From an uncultured Bacilli bacterium (GTDB lineage Bacteria > Bacillota_I > Bacilli_A > RF39 > UBA660), in assembly GCA_934162195.1 (NCBI GenBank), contig CAKPHO010000001.1, positions 1 through 64,000 on the forward strand: a stretch of DNA of 64,000 bases, written 5' to 3'. The notes beneath the pieces were generated by a model. The model was not told where the DNA came from. It did no database searches and worked only from the letters and a program-made list of their open reading frames with translations. The translations under genes were made by a program, and so were the position numbers. The first letter of the stretch is position 1, and every line of letters starts with the position of its first letter. Positions 1-8,936 of the stretch are shown piece by piece.

Positions 1-850
<850 letters not shown>

Positions 851-959
851 AAAAAAATAATTTTTATTGAATTGATTTAATTTTTCCTGACTAATTTTGA
901 AATTGACATTTTGCTCAGTTTTCAAAGATCATTCATGCTCTTTTTGCAAGAGCACTAAT
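851..959 (-). promoter_or_regulatory. 16S rRNA leader with antitermination-like box
   Basis: Between the proximal promoter and the 16S start, the minus strand reads a short hairpin (GCTCTTGCAAAAAGAGC, 937-953) and then a TTTGAAAACTGAGCAAA block (about 911-927). That block is typical of Firmicute rRNA leaders, where boxA/boxB-like elements recruit Nus factors. This is seen directly; the antitermination role is inferred from the family. Confidence 0.7.
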
Positions 960-988
960 AATATATCAAATACTCATTCGTAAGTCAA
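960..988 (-). promoter_or_regulatory. rRNA promoter, proximal copy
   Basis: On the minus strand there is a -35 TTGACT (983-988), exactly 17 bases, and a -10 TATATT (960-965), placing the transcript start near 953. It drives the 16S gene. The region just downstream (AGTGCTCTT) is nearly identical to that below the distal promoter. Confidence 0.85.
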
Positions 989-1062
989 TACTTTTTTTGA
1001 AAAAATTTATTTTTTTTTTATTTTTTCAATTTTTTAAAGCCTTTCTCTCGAAGAGCACTATT

Positions 1063-1091
1063 AATATATCAAATGAAGAAGGACAAGTCAA
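1063..1091 (-). promoter_or_regulatory. rRNA promoter, distal copy
   Basis: Minus strand: -35 TTGACT (1086-1091), 17-base spacer, -10 TATATT (1063-1068). It repeats the hexamers, spacer length and downstream AGTGCTCTT of the proximal promoter about 103 bases away, giving the tandem P1/P2 layout usual for rRNA operons. The remaining bases of 851-1216 are A/T-rich and hold no gene that I can support. Confidence 0.82.
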
Positions 1092-1216
1092 GCAATTTTT
1101 TTAATTTTTTTGATTTTTTTTCATATTTGTCGTTTTTTGTCACTTGTATCATTTAAATTTATAAAAAAGGCTTGATTTTCGCCTTTCTTTTTCTATATAT
1201 TATATTCTCTTTTATT

Positions 1217-1768
1217 TTAAAAATTACTATTTATTTCAAATTTTTTTATATTATTATAAATTTTTTCATATTCATAATTACTTTTTTCTGTAAACATAAC
1301 TTCTTTACTTAAATATTTTTCAATTAAATCTTTCATTGCGTTAGTTATAACCAAATCTAAATCATCCGAATAATTCATTATTTTTTTGTGATATTTATAT
1401 TCCATTTTATCCAACACCTTATACTCTCCGCTTGGAAAAATTCTCAAATCTAAATCATAATCAATATATTTTATTGTATTATCCTCAATTATAAAAGGGC
1501 TTGCTATATTACAATAATAATATATACCGTCTTTTTTTAATTGAGCTATAATATTAAACCACTCATTTTTAAAGAAATACATTATAGCAGGTTCTTTCGT
1601 TTTCCATACATTTCCTTCAGCTTCAGTAACTTTTGTTTTATTATTACCGAAAACCATGTAATCTTTTTTTATATCCAAAAGTACAGCCTCGTCCCATGCT
1701 CTATGTATTTTCTTATTGTGTTTATAACACTGTATCTGTAATTTATCGCCTATGCATATTTTTTTCAT
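1217..1768 (-). CDS. DUF402 family protein (Ntdp/YgaC-like)
   Basis: 183 residues. The pattern of a conserved HRAWDE block, a Tyr-rich beta region (GIYYYCNIASP) and the Asp-rich stretch YIDYDLDLRIFPSG followed by a 'lDkmEy' segment matches the DUF402 family. Its Bacillus/Staphylococcus members (YgaC, Ntdp) are Mg-dependent nucleoside di/triphosphatases. I chose ATG 1768 because AGGTGA lies five bases upstream; an upstream ATG would add 19 residues without a ribosome binding site. Cytosolic, no signal peptide. The hydrolase role comes from the family, not from the sequence alone. Confidence 0.75.
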   Translation of the reverse strand: MKKICIGDKLQIQCYKHNKKIHRAWDEAVLLDIKKDYMVFGNNKTKVTEAEGNVWKTKEPAIMYFFKNEWFNIIAQLKKDGIYYYCNIASPFIIEDNTIKYIDYDLDLRIFPSGEYKVLDKMEYKYHKKIMNYSDDLDLVITNAMKDLIEKYLSKEVMFTEKSNYEYEKIYNNIKKFEINSNF

Positions 1769-1825
1769 ATTATCACCTGGTTTAATTATAACCATTTTAT
1801 TAAAAATGTCAAAATTTTTATTCAA

Positions 1826-3031
1826 CTATTGTTCAGTTAGTATTTTTAATGCCTCTTGTAATTGAGTATCATTATCTTCGCTTGGATTTTTTAAATATTG
1901 CTTAGTTAATTCAACGTCTTTATCTACACCTATTCCTACACCATCAATACTATTTCCTTTTGGAGTCAACCATTTATGAGTGGTAATTTTATATTGTGTT
2001 CCATCAGGTAAAGTTCGTAATTCTTGTGCTGAACCTTTTCCATAAGTTTTCTTTCCAACACTTTTAGCCCCATATTCTTCTTTTAAGGCAGCTGTTAAAA
2101 TTTCTGAAGCGGATGCACTGCTAGAGTTTGTTAACACTATTATAGGGTATGTTTTAGTTTCTTTTCCTGTCGAATAATATTCCTTAACACCACTTGAATC
2201 CTCCATCTTATATATTATATGACTAGAATCTAAAAACAAACTAATTATGTTTTCTACAGAAGTTAAATGGCCACCTGTATTATTTCTTACATCTATAATC
2301 AAAGAATCAATTCCTGATTTTTCAAGTGCTCCTAATTTTTCTTTAAATTGGCTGTAGGTGTTATCTGCAAAAATGGAAATTCCCAAATAACCTATATTTT
2401 TCCCATTTTTAGTATAAATTTTGGAAGAAACAGAATCTATTATAACATCTTGCTTCTCTATTTTTATTTCTTTAACTTCGTCATTTCTTTTAACTAACAG
2501 TTTAAAATTATTTTGATTAGATTTAATTATACCAGCAAAATCTTTTGTCTTCATACCTATAACATCTTGATCATTAATTTTTAAAATATGATCATTAGGT
2601 TGCAAACCAGCCTTAGCCGCAGGTGAATTAGTAAATACTTTTGAAATAATAATATCGTTATCACTATTATAAATTTCTATTCCAAGTCCAGTGTAATTAC
2701 CTTTTAATTGGATATTAAAATTATCAACACTACTTTCATCTATATAGACTGTGTGTGGATCTCCTAGAGCATCTAAAACCCCGGCTAAAGCAGCATCTAA
2801 TAATTTTTGTTCATCATATTCACCATAATAGTTATCTATTATATAGTTGTAGTTTTTTACAAAGGTTTCTAAATTTTCACTCAAGCTCTCTGTTTCTATT
2901 ATTTTATTATCTTTTAGTAAACGATTTGCGACAACAAATCCAGTAACCAAACTTACAAAAGCTGTAATGACCAACAAAAATGTAACTTCTTTAATACTAA
3001 ATTTATCTATATGTTTTTTTCTTTCGTTCAT
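1826..3031 (-). CDS. C-terminal processing peptidase, S41 family (CtpA/CtpB-like)
   Basis: 401 residues. One N-terminal membrane anchor (about 17-35), an S41 N-terminal region (50-95), a PDZ domain (about 105-185, with GLGIEI) and the S41 catalytic core. The serine is in TNSSSASASE and the lysine in GKKTYGKGSAQ, the Ser-Lys dyad of this family. It is expected to act outside the membrane, trimming protein C-termini; in Bacillus CtpB processes the sporulation factor SpoIVFA. Start supported by AGAGTGA upstream of ATG 3031. No peptidoglycan-binding domain is present at the C-terminus. Confidence 0.93.
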   Translation of the reverse strand: MNERKKHIDKFSIKEVTFLLVITAFVSLVTGFVVANRLLKDNKIIETESLSENLETFVKNYNYIIDNYYGEYDEQKLLDAALAGVLDALGDPHTVYIDESSVDNFNIQLKGNYTGLGIEIYNSDNDIIISKVFTNSPAAKAGLQPNDHILKINDQDVIGMKTKDFAGIIKSNQNNFKLLVKRNDEVKEIKIEKQDVIIDSVSSKIYTKNGKNIGYLGISIFADNTYSQFKEKLGALEKSGIDSLIIDVRNNTGGHLTSVENIISLFLDSSHIIYKMEDSSGVKEYYSTGKETKTYPIIVLTNSSSASASEILTAALKEEYGAKSVGKKTYGKGSAQELRTLPDGTQYKITTHKWLTPKGNSIDGVGIGVDKDVELTKQYLKNPSEDNDTQLQEALKILTEQ

Positions 3032-3099
3032 ATCATCACTCTATTCTGTTTAAAATTATATCATAAATAATAATATATTAATATATTTATCAAAGAAAA

Positions 3100-3127
3100 A
3101 AATCTTATACTTATACAAAGCACAAGA
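3100..3127 (-). terminator. possible terminator after the 170-aa membrane protein
   Basis: Minus strand: AATCTT, a 17-base loop, AAGATT, then a T run at 3099-3093. The stem is short, so this is tentative. Confidence 0.4.
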
Positions 3128-3136
3128 TTAATTATA

Positions 3137-3649
3137 TTATTTTATTAATTCTTTTAAATAATTTTCGATAGCTTCTGTTCCAACATAAGATTCAGATATA
3201 CTGCCATCGTCTACTTTAATAATTGTTGTATCACTAAATTTATAATTTTGAATACCTTTGTCAAGTATAGTTTCATCACCTACATAATTTGAATTAAATA
3301 CTTCGCTTAAATCAACATTATATACTTTTAAGGCATTTTCCTTACCACTATATATAGATAGGTAAGATTGATATAAATTAGAATTTACATCATTTTCTTT
3401 TTTTACTAAAACTAAATAATTATTATCAGGTCTATTTAAAATTTCACCAACTATGATTTTATCATATTGAATTACCGCCACTGAATCGTCATTACCAAAC
3501 ACACTACCTTTAGTTTTTTTATTAACCAACAACGTTATGAAATAAAAAGCGAGTAAAATTACACACACAATAACAACAATTTTAATCAAATTTATTAATT
3601 CATTATTCGTTTCAATATTATTTTTATGATTTATTTTTTTCTTTTTCAT
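3137..3649 (-). CDS. single-pass membrane protein, extracytoplasmic domain of unknown function
   Basis: 170 residues. A lysine-rich N-terminus, one membrane helix (about 21-43, IVVIVCVILLAFYFITLLV) and a soluble alpha/beta C-terminal domain of about 120 residues. Its spacing of strands (YLVLVKKEND, TTIIKVDDG) vaguely recalls a thioredoxin fold, but no CxxC is present. ATG 3649 was chosen because AGGTGA sits five bases upstream; an earlier ATG overlaps that ribosome binding site. I do not recognise the family. It lies between a GerS-like lipoprotein and the CtpA-type protease, all on the same strand. Confidence 0.7.
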   Translation of the reverse strand: MKKKKINHKNNIETNNELINLIKIVVIVCVILLAFYFITLLVNKKTKGSVFGNDDSVAVIQYDKIIVGEILNRPDNNYLVLVKKENDVNSNLYQSYLSIYSGKENALKVYNVDLSEVFNSNYVGDETILDKGIQNYKFSDTTIIKVDDGSISESYVGTEAIENYLKELIK

Positions 3650-3698
3650 ATGCATCACCTGATACTTATTATAACACAATTATTCTTTTTTTAACAAA

Positions 3699-4685
3699 TT
3701 ATTTTCCCACAGGCATAACACTCATTGATTTGGCAACAGATAATAATTCTTTTTGAGTTAAAGCTGATGAAGAAATATAATATTCTATACCATTACTAAT
3801 CCAACTGATTGCAGAATCAGACACATATCCAACAGAATCAGAAATCATCTCTAATTCACCAGCAGAAATAAAATTCAACCCAGAGTTTTCTTTTACTGTT
3901 TCTTGTACCAAAGTAAAAGGTTTATCTCCGGCAAATGTTAATATAACTCTTTCTCCATCGTTTAAAAATACTTTATCTTGTTTTGAAAGATATGTATTAT
4001 CTGGAACATACATTGGAAAAATAATTTCATCTATACTGCTAACAGTTTCATCTGCTGAAGACGTTTTCATACTATTTTCTAATTTAAAATAATTATCATC
4101 AAAATTTGCATTCAAATCAATATTAGAAAAATTCATTCTAATTTTTACCTTTTCATTACTATCAAGTACTTCTACCTTTGTTATGTTATTGCCTTCATTA
4201 ACATATATCTTTTGTTTTATTAATTCCTCATTATTAGAATAATTAACCTTAGTTGTTATAATATAACCTTCTTCTGTTTTTTCTATAGTTTTCGCGTTAT
4301 CATCATTTATATCTTTTATTAAAAGCTGTAACAAATAACTTTGTGAACCATTATATGGCCACTCGCTTTGAAATTTAAAACTTTTATTTAATGACGGAGT
4401 TAAAACATAAACTCCCTCATCATTTCTTAAAATAATTTGTTCATGTTCATTTGTTTTATTTTTTAATACTACTTTAAATTGATTTTCAGCACGGTATGAT
4501 ACCTCAGTATTATATGTATATATATCTTCATTATTTATAATTTCTAATTCTCCAGTTATATAATAACTCTTGCTTTTATTAATTTTATCATTTAAGTTCT
4601 TTATTACATCCTTATTTCCTTTCCCACATCCAGCAAGCAACAATGTGCCAAAAATCAAAAAACACCATAATATAATTTTTTTCAT
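3699..4685 (-). CDS. outer-leaflet lipoprotein, GerS/LolA-like fold
   Basis: 328 residues. Type II signal peptide with lipobox LLAGC (Cys about 19) after a hydrophobic stretch. The body has the strand pattern of LolA/RseB/GerS-type lipoproteins: 'YYITGELEIIN', 'VSYRAENQFKVVL', 'YVLTPSLNKSFKFQSEW', 'VEVLDSNEKVKIRMNFSNIDLNANFDDNYFKL'. The last segment is typical of YdcC/GerS proteins, which in clostridia help germination by acting with the amidase CwlD, and a CwlD homologue is encoded at 25502. ATG 4685 follows AGAGGTGAAAAG. Family level is fairly secure; a germination role is inference. Confidence 0.72.
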   Translation of the reverse strand: MKKIILWCFLIFGTLLLAGCGKGNKDVIKNLNDKINKSKSYYITGELEIINNEDIYTYNTEVSYRAENQFKVVLKNKTNEHEQIILRNDEGVYVLTPSLNKSFKFQSEWPYNGSQSYLLQLLIKDINDDNAKTIEKTEEGYIITTKVNYSNNEELIKQKIYVNEGNNITKVEVLDSNEKVKIRMNFSNIDLNANFDDNYFKLENSMKTSSADETVSSIDEIIFPMYVPDNTYLSKQDKVFLNDGERVILTFAGDKPFTLVQETVKENSGLNFISAGELEMISDSVGYVSDSAISWISNGIEYYISSSALTQKELLSVAKSMSVMPVGK

Positions 4686-4800
4686 CTTTTCACCTCTTAA
4701 TTTATTCATTTAATTATATGGACTATTATATTTTATTATGAGAATATTTTTAAAATTTTTGTTCAAAATATGTAATGATTAAATTAGAAAGGAAGATAGA

Positions 4801-4998
4801 ATGGAAACATTACAAAAAACTTGCCTTGTTCTTACTATAATTGGTGCAATAGTATGGGGAATTGTCGGAATATTTAACGTTAATATTGTTGAAATGTTAT
4901 TTGGTAATACTATTATTCCTCGTATCATTTATACACTCGTAGGAATTGCTGGTATTATCAATATTGGAATACTGTTTAACCATATTGAAAAAAAATAA
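4801..4998 (+). CDS. DUF378 family small membrane protein
   Basis: 65 residues with two membrane helices (about 8-29 and 39-60). Segments such as 'IGAIVWGIVGIFNVNIVEMLFG' and 'RIIYTLVGIAGI' are characteristic of DUF378. Function unknown in the family. AAAGGAAG precedes the ATG. It is one of the few plus-strand genes and is convergent with cdaR, sharing a two-way terminator. Confidence 0.85.
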   Translation: METLQKTCLVLTIIGAIVWGIVGIFNVNIVEMLFGNTIIPRIIYTLVGIAGIINIGILFNHIEKK

Positions 4999-5026
4999 AA
5001 CTTCAAAATTGAAGTTTTATTTTTTA
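4990..5026. terminator. bidirectional terminator
   Basis: AATAAAACTTC / GAAGTTTTATT stem (4995-5022) with a six-base loop, flanked by A runs on one side and T runs on the other. It ends the DUF378 gene on the plus strand and cdaR on the minus strand. Confidence 0.85.
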
Positions 5027-6372
5027 ACTATTCTTATTTTTACTTTTTTAGTCTTAGATTGATATTGAATTTTAACATCATTGCCTTCCACATTAACATC
5101 TACTTCGTGTTCTCCTTCACCATATCCAGATAAATCTAAATATGCAACTATATCAGTAGATTGAACTCCATTAATAACAGAAGCAACACCTTTTACATTA
5201 ACAGTTACCATAACATCCGAAGCACTTAATCCTTGAACTGTATAACCACTTCCTAAATTACGATATTCTATTGCTACATTTTCAATATCTTTATCAGCTA
5301 CATTATCTAATGTTACACTAACTGTGATATTTGTAACAGACATAGTTTTAATTCCTACGGGATTTTCTAACTGAACTTTATATTCTCTATTTTCTTTTAA
5401 TTCATTAACATCTATTTCCACCGGTAAATAATTTAAAGAATTAAGAACATCAGAATTACCATATACAGTTACCTTTGTTTCACTAGTTTCAATAGAACTG
5501 ATTGCTTTACCAAATGCAACATCACCTTTAGGTATTACCTTAATTGGAACTTCTTTACTTGGCGATGCTATGGTAATTTTTGCATCTATTGTAGCTGGGA
5601 CTATTTCAACATCAACAACATTTCCAGATTGATCATAAGCTTTAAGTGGAACATCTTTCATTGTAACTTCTCCAATGCTTTGTGATGGTAAATTATTAAC
5701 ATCTACTAAAGCTTTAACAGTTGCCACTTTTGCCAGTTGATGTTCTGCACCTTTAACTACAACACTATCTGTTGAAACATCAACATTTGCTATAGATAAT
5801 TTCGAATCTAAAACATCTTGATTTAAAATATCTACTGTAAGTGTTTTTGCTTGTGATATTTTTTGGTATATCATAACCGTAGCAACGGAAGGATTCACTT
5901 TATAATCTATTGAAGAATTAGCTTGATTATATTTTATATTAACTTTATGTTGTCCTGGTTTTAAGCCTGTCAAATCAACAACTACTTCATGCGATGTTGA
6001 TTGTTTAGCAATATACAAGTCGGCTTTACTACCAATTAAAGTAATATCTACTGTTTCTGGTAATCCTTCTACAACATAAGCCTCAGCATTATAAAGCGCT
6101 GTAACACTTTGACTTTTTAAAACCTCAGCTGAGCTTTCTGAATAAAATAATATTTTTTGATCAACCATTATAAATAATCCTAAAGCAAAAATAAGAGATA
6201 TAAAAAGCAAAGTATTAGTTTTTGAAAGCCATACTTCAAACCTTTTACTTGGTTGTCCAAATTTATTAGAAATTAAAGTTATTAATTTTGTAAAAGGAAG
6301 AATAAGCTTTTTATCAATAAACTTACCAATTGCTTTAAAGAATTTAGCTATTTTCAGACATATTTTCTTCAT
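5017..6372 (-). CDS. cdaR: YbbR-domain protein, regulator of the cyclic-di-AMP synthase
   Basis: 451 residues. One membrane helix near the N-terminus (about 50-70, LLFISLIFALGLFIMV) and then four repeated YbbR-type beta domains on the outside (repeats with 'VEGLPETVDITLIGSK', 'ILNQDVLDSKLSIANV' and similar). CdaR binds and modulates CdaA at the membrane. ATG 6372 follows GAGGAGGAAGATATC, and the gene overlaps the 3' end of cdaA by 29 bases, so the two are translationally coupled. The usual third partner glmM is not next to them. Confidence 0.9.
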   Translation of the reverse strand: MKKICLKIAKFFKAIGKFIDKKLILPFTKLITLISNKFGQPSKRFEVWLSKTNTLLFISLIFALGLFIMVDQKILFYSESSAEVLKSQSVTALYNAEAYVVEGLPETVDITLIGSKADLYIAKQSTSHEVVVDLTGLKPGQHKVNIKYNQANSSIDYKVNPSVATVMIYQKISQAKTLTVDILNQDVLDSKLSIANVDVSTDSVVVKGAEHQLAKVATVKALVDVNNLPSQSIGEVTMKDVPLKAYDQSGNVVDVEIVPATIDAKITIASPSKEVPIKVIPKGDVAFGKAISSIETSETKVTVYGNSDVLNSLNYLPVEIDVNELKENREYKVQLENPVGIKTMSVTNITVSVTLDNVADKDIENVAIEYRNLGSGYTVQGLSASDVMVTVNVKGVASVINGVQSTDIVAYLDLSGYGEGEHEVDVNVEGNDVKIQYQSKTKKVKIRIVKK

Positions 6373-7177
6373 CGATATCTTCCTCCTCTTCATCAGAATA
6401 ATCAATAACTTTCTTTGGTCTTAATTCTTCTAATAATTTTAATTTAAGTTCTTCTAAAGTTAGATTATAAAACAATTCTCCACCAATAGCCATAGATAAT
6501 CTTCCTGTTTCTTCTGAAACAACAAGAGAAATACAATCCATTTCTTCTGAAATACCTAAAGCAGCTCTGTGTCTAGTTCCTAAACGTTTACTAATTTTTA
6601 CATTGTCACTAGTTGGGAAAACAGCACCAGCACTTGTTATTTTATCTCCCTGAATAATTACACCACCATCATGAAGTGGATTATTAGGAAAGAAAATAGT
6701 AATTAATAAATCACTAGATATTTCAGCATATATCTTCTTAGATTTTTCAATATAATCGTGCAAACTATTATCACGTTCAATAACAATTAATGCACCTATT
6801 CTGTTTTTTCTAAGTTGTTCCATAGCTGTAGTAATTTCATAAACAACTCTTTCTCTTTCATCAACAGTAAGAACTTTGTGACGACCTAACAATTGACTTC
6901 TACCAAGTTGCTCCAAAACATTTCTAATTTCTGGTTGAAAAATAATTATTAACGCTAAAGGTCCCCACATAATCAAATAATTTAATATATATCCAATCGT
7001 TGTAAGATCCAATATATCACTTATTATTTTTAATATAATTATAATGATTATCCCTTTAAAAAGAAGAACCATTTTTACATTTTTTCTTAAATTTTTTAAA
7101 ATATAATAAAATACAAACCAAACCAATAATACATCAAGTAGGTTTTTTAAAACTGTTACAACACTATCAAAAGTCAT
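6344..7177 (-). CDS. cdaA: diadenylate cyclase CdaA (makes c-di-AMP)
   Basis: 277 residues. Three membrane helices in the first 90 residues, followed by the DAC domain. It keeps RHRAALGISE (the RHR motif that binds ATP) and NNPLHDGGVII, where most homologues have DGA. Condenses two ATP into cyclic di-AMP, which controls potassium uptake and turgor. AGGAGGAAATT lies before ATG 7177. The acidic C-terminal tail (YSDEEEEDIDEE) overlaps cdaR. See findings for the DGG variant. Confidence 0.92.
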   Translation of the reverse strand: MTFDSVVTVLKNLLDVLLVWFVFYYILKNLRKNVKMVLLFKGIIIIIILKIISDILDLTTIGYILNYLIMWGPLALIIIFQPEIRNVLEQLGRSQLLGRHKVLTVDERERVVYEITTAMEQLRKNRIGALIVIERDNSLHDYIEKSKKIYAEISSDLLITIFFPNNPLHDGGVIIQGDKITSAGAVFPTSDNVKISKRLGTRHRAALGISEEMDCISLVVSEETGRLSMAIGGELFYNLTLEELKLKLLEELRPKKVIDYSDEEEEDIDEENMSENS

Positions 7178-7283
7178 AATTTCCTCCTATCCTTCATAAA
7201 TAAAATTATATCACAATATTAAAAAGAAAGAAATCTATTTACACAAACAAAAAAGAAAATTAGTTCTAATTTCAATTTTGAAT

Positions 7284-7312
7284 AAAAAAAACTTACATCG
7301 TAAGTTTTTTAA
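7284..7312 (-). terminator. terminator overlapping a gene end
   Basis: AAAAAACTTAC / GTAAGTTTTTT stem, loop ATC/GAT, followed by T-rich bases. It contains the stop codon of the 153-aa membrane protein. Confidence 0.85.
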
Positions 7313-7770
7313 AATTTCCAAACATCATCCTCTGATTCATCAGACATCCCAGTATCTTCATCTTTTTTTGCTTCTGGTACTTCAGGAACATCAGGTAACT
7401 CTTCTGCCACTTCTGGAGTAGACTTAACTTCTTCTTTTGGTTCTTCAACTTTAGCATCACCAAAAGGAACGTTCAAATCTTCTTCAGGCATAACTTCTGT
7501 TGACGTTGATTCTGTTGGCTCTAAAGAAACATTTATAGGTTTCTCAGGAGCAACTGCATCAGCAATTCCTATTTGATCCATTGGAATTGTTTCTACCTCC
7601 GAATCAGTTGGTGCATCCCCTTCTTCAATATTTTTTTCTTTTTTATCTTTTCTTGAATTCAAAGGAATTTTTCCAAAATTTGTTTTCTCAGCAAAATATC
7701 CGATGATTATCATCAACAAAACAACCGCACCAATGATAAACCATAAATAATTATTAATCACAAAATCCAT
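7309..7770 (-). CDS. membrane-anchored acidic, Pro/Glu-rich protein
   Basis: 153 residues. An N-terminal membrane helix (about 7-26, YLWFIIGAVVLLMIIIGYF), a short basic juxtamembrane segment (RKDKKEK), then about 100 residues of low-complexity acidic sequence rich in E, P, V and D, ending in DDVWKF. No catalytic domain. The tail is probably disordered and cytoplasmic or just under the wall; the orientation cannot be settled from the sequence. AGGAGGATAAAA precedes the ATG. No recognised family. Confidence 0.75.
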   Translation of the reverse strand: MDFVINNYLWFIIGAVVLLMIIIGYFAEKTNFGKIPLNSRKDKKEKNIEEGDAPTDSEVETIPMDQIGIADAVAPEKPINVSLEPTESTSTEVMPEEDLNVPFGDAKVEEPKEEVKSTPEVAEELPDVPEVPEAKKDEDTGMSDESEDDVWKF

Positions 7771-7832
7771 TTTTATCCTCCTAGCCTATGATAATAATAT
7801 CACTTTTTTTTAATTTTAGCAATATCTTTTAC

Positions 7833-8339
7833 TTATTCATTTAAATAATTCTTACCTTTAAAAAAATCATAATCTAAAAGTTCTGGAAAACCCTGTTGCC
7901 TCAAAACTTCAAACAACATTATACATACTGAATTAGAAACATTTAAAGCTCTTATATTACTGTTAATAGGAATACGTAAGCATCTATCTAAATGCTCAGA
8001 TAGAATTTCTTTAGGAATACCTGTACTCTCTTTTCCAAACACTAGATATATATTCTTATTAGTGTCCGAATAATCAAATTCACTATAATTCTTAGTACCA
8101 TATCTTGTAAGATAATAAAATTCTCCATCGTTTTTACTTAAAAAATCATCATAATTTTCATAAACAGTATAGTCACAATGATCTAAATAATTGACTCCAC
8201 ACCTTTTCACTTTACTGTCAGATAGAGAAAAGCCAAGTGGCTTAATCAAATGAAGCTTAGTACCTGTTCCAGCACAAGTACGCATTATATTACCTGTATT
8301 TTGAGGTATCTCTGGTTCATATAACACTATGTTAATCAT
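7833..8339 (-). CDS. trmL: tRNA (cytidine/uridine-34-2'-O)-methyltransferase TrmL
   Basis: 168 residues, the usual length for TrmL. SPOUT family signatures in order: N-terminal INIVLYEPEIPQNTGNIMR, central LVFGKESTGIP, and C-terminal LRIPINSNIRALNVSNSV forming the trefoil-knot SAM site. Methylates the wobble ribose of some tRNA-Leu. ATG 8339 starts at the conserved INIVLYEP block; a GTG 18 bases upstream would add non-conserved residues. Its start overlaps the end of the preceding gene by eight bases. Confidence 0.93.
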   Translation of the reverse strand: MINIVLYEPEIPQNTGNIMRTCAGTGTKLHLIKPLGFSLSDSKVKRCGVNYLDHCDYTVYENYDDFLSKNDGEFYYLTRYGTKNYSEFDYSDTNKNIYLVFGKESTGIPKEILSEHLDRCLRIPINSNIRALNVSNSVCIMLFEVLRQQGFPELLDYDFFKGKNYLNE

Positions 8340-8865
8340 TCTTAATAATCCCCTCACTTAATAAAAATTTCTTTACATCATCTATATTTATTCTTTGTTC
8401 CGCATAATATAAAACTTTAACTATCTTTCCATTTTTAAATAAAAACATATTAGGTTGTCTTTCTAGTTTTATATAATTATTATTTAAATCATCAGAAAAA
8501 AATCTTTCTCTCAATTCATTTAAAAATTTTTTATGTGGCATAGCGTTTAAATTGACAAAAACAAAATTTGATTTTAAATTATACTCTTTAAGTAAATCTT
8601 TGAATTCTCGTTCAAATTTTTTTAAATATTTATCATTCCCATAACTAACATATAAAATAGTTTCTGGATTATCAACAGTATAATTTGTTAAATTCGTCAT
8701 TATTTCCTTTTCACCTAATTCTAATAAATAGCCAGATAAAATAGAAGGTTCAATAACAACAGCCTGTTGTTTTTTTATTACATAAGTAAAATAAGTAACA
8801 AAAATTAATGTGACAAAACAAATCACTGCTACTAACACATAATTTTTCTTTGGTATTTCTCTCAT
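8332..8865 (-). CDS. membrane-anchored thioredoxin-fold-like protein without CxxC
   Basis: 177 residues. One membrane helix (about 10-29), then a domain with the order 'ETILYVSYGNDKYLKKFEREFKDLLKEY', 'NFVFVNLNAM' and 'PNMFLFKNGKIVKVLYYAEQ'. This reads like the strand-helix-strand layout of thioredoxin with the cis-Pro segment (QPNMFLFKNG) kept but the redox cysteines absent. It is therefore probably structural or binding rather than redox. Start supported by GGTGGTGATAG. Overlaps trmL by eight bases, and lies in a cluster with a lone AAA+ ATPase and a CxxC lipoprotein. Confidence 0.65.
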   Translation of the reverse strand: MREIPKKNYVLVAVICFVTLIFVTYFTYVIKKQQAVVIEPSILSGYLLELGEKEIMTNLTNYTVDNPETILYVSYGNDKYLKKFEREFKDLLKEYNLKSNFVFVNLNAMPHKKFLNELRERFFSDDLNNNYIKLERQPNMFLFKNGKIVKVLYYAEQRINIDDVKKFLLSEGIIKND

Positions 8866-8904
8866 TCTATCACCACCATAATTCTAACACACTAACATTA
8901 TTTT

Positions 8905-8936
8905 TTCAATAAAAAAGACATTATAAAATGTCTTCT
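8905..8936 (-). terminator. terminator at the end of the AAA+ gene
   Basis: Minus strand AAGACATT / AATGTCTT with a TTAT loop, followed by TTTTTATTG. The hairpin includes the last codons and stop of the gene. Confidence 0.8.
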
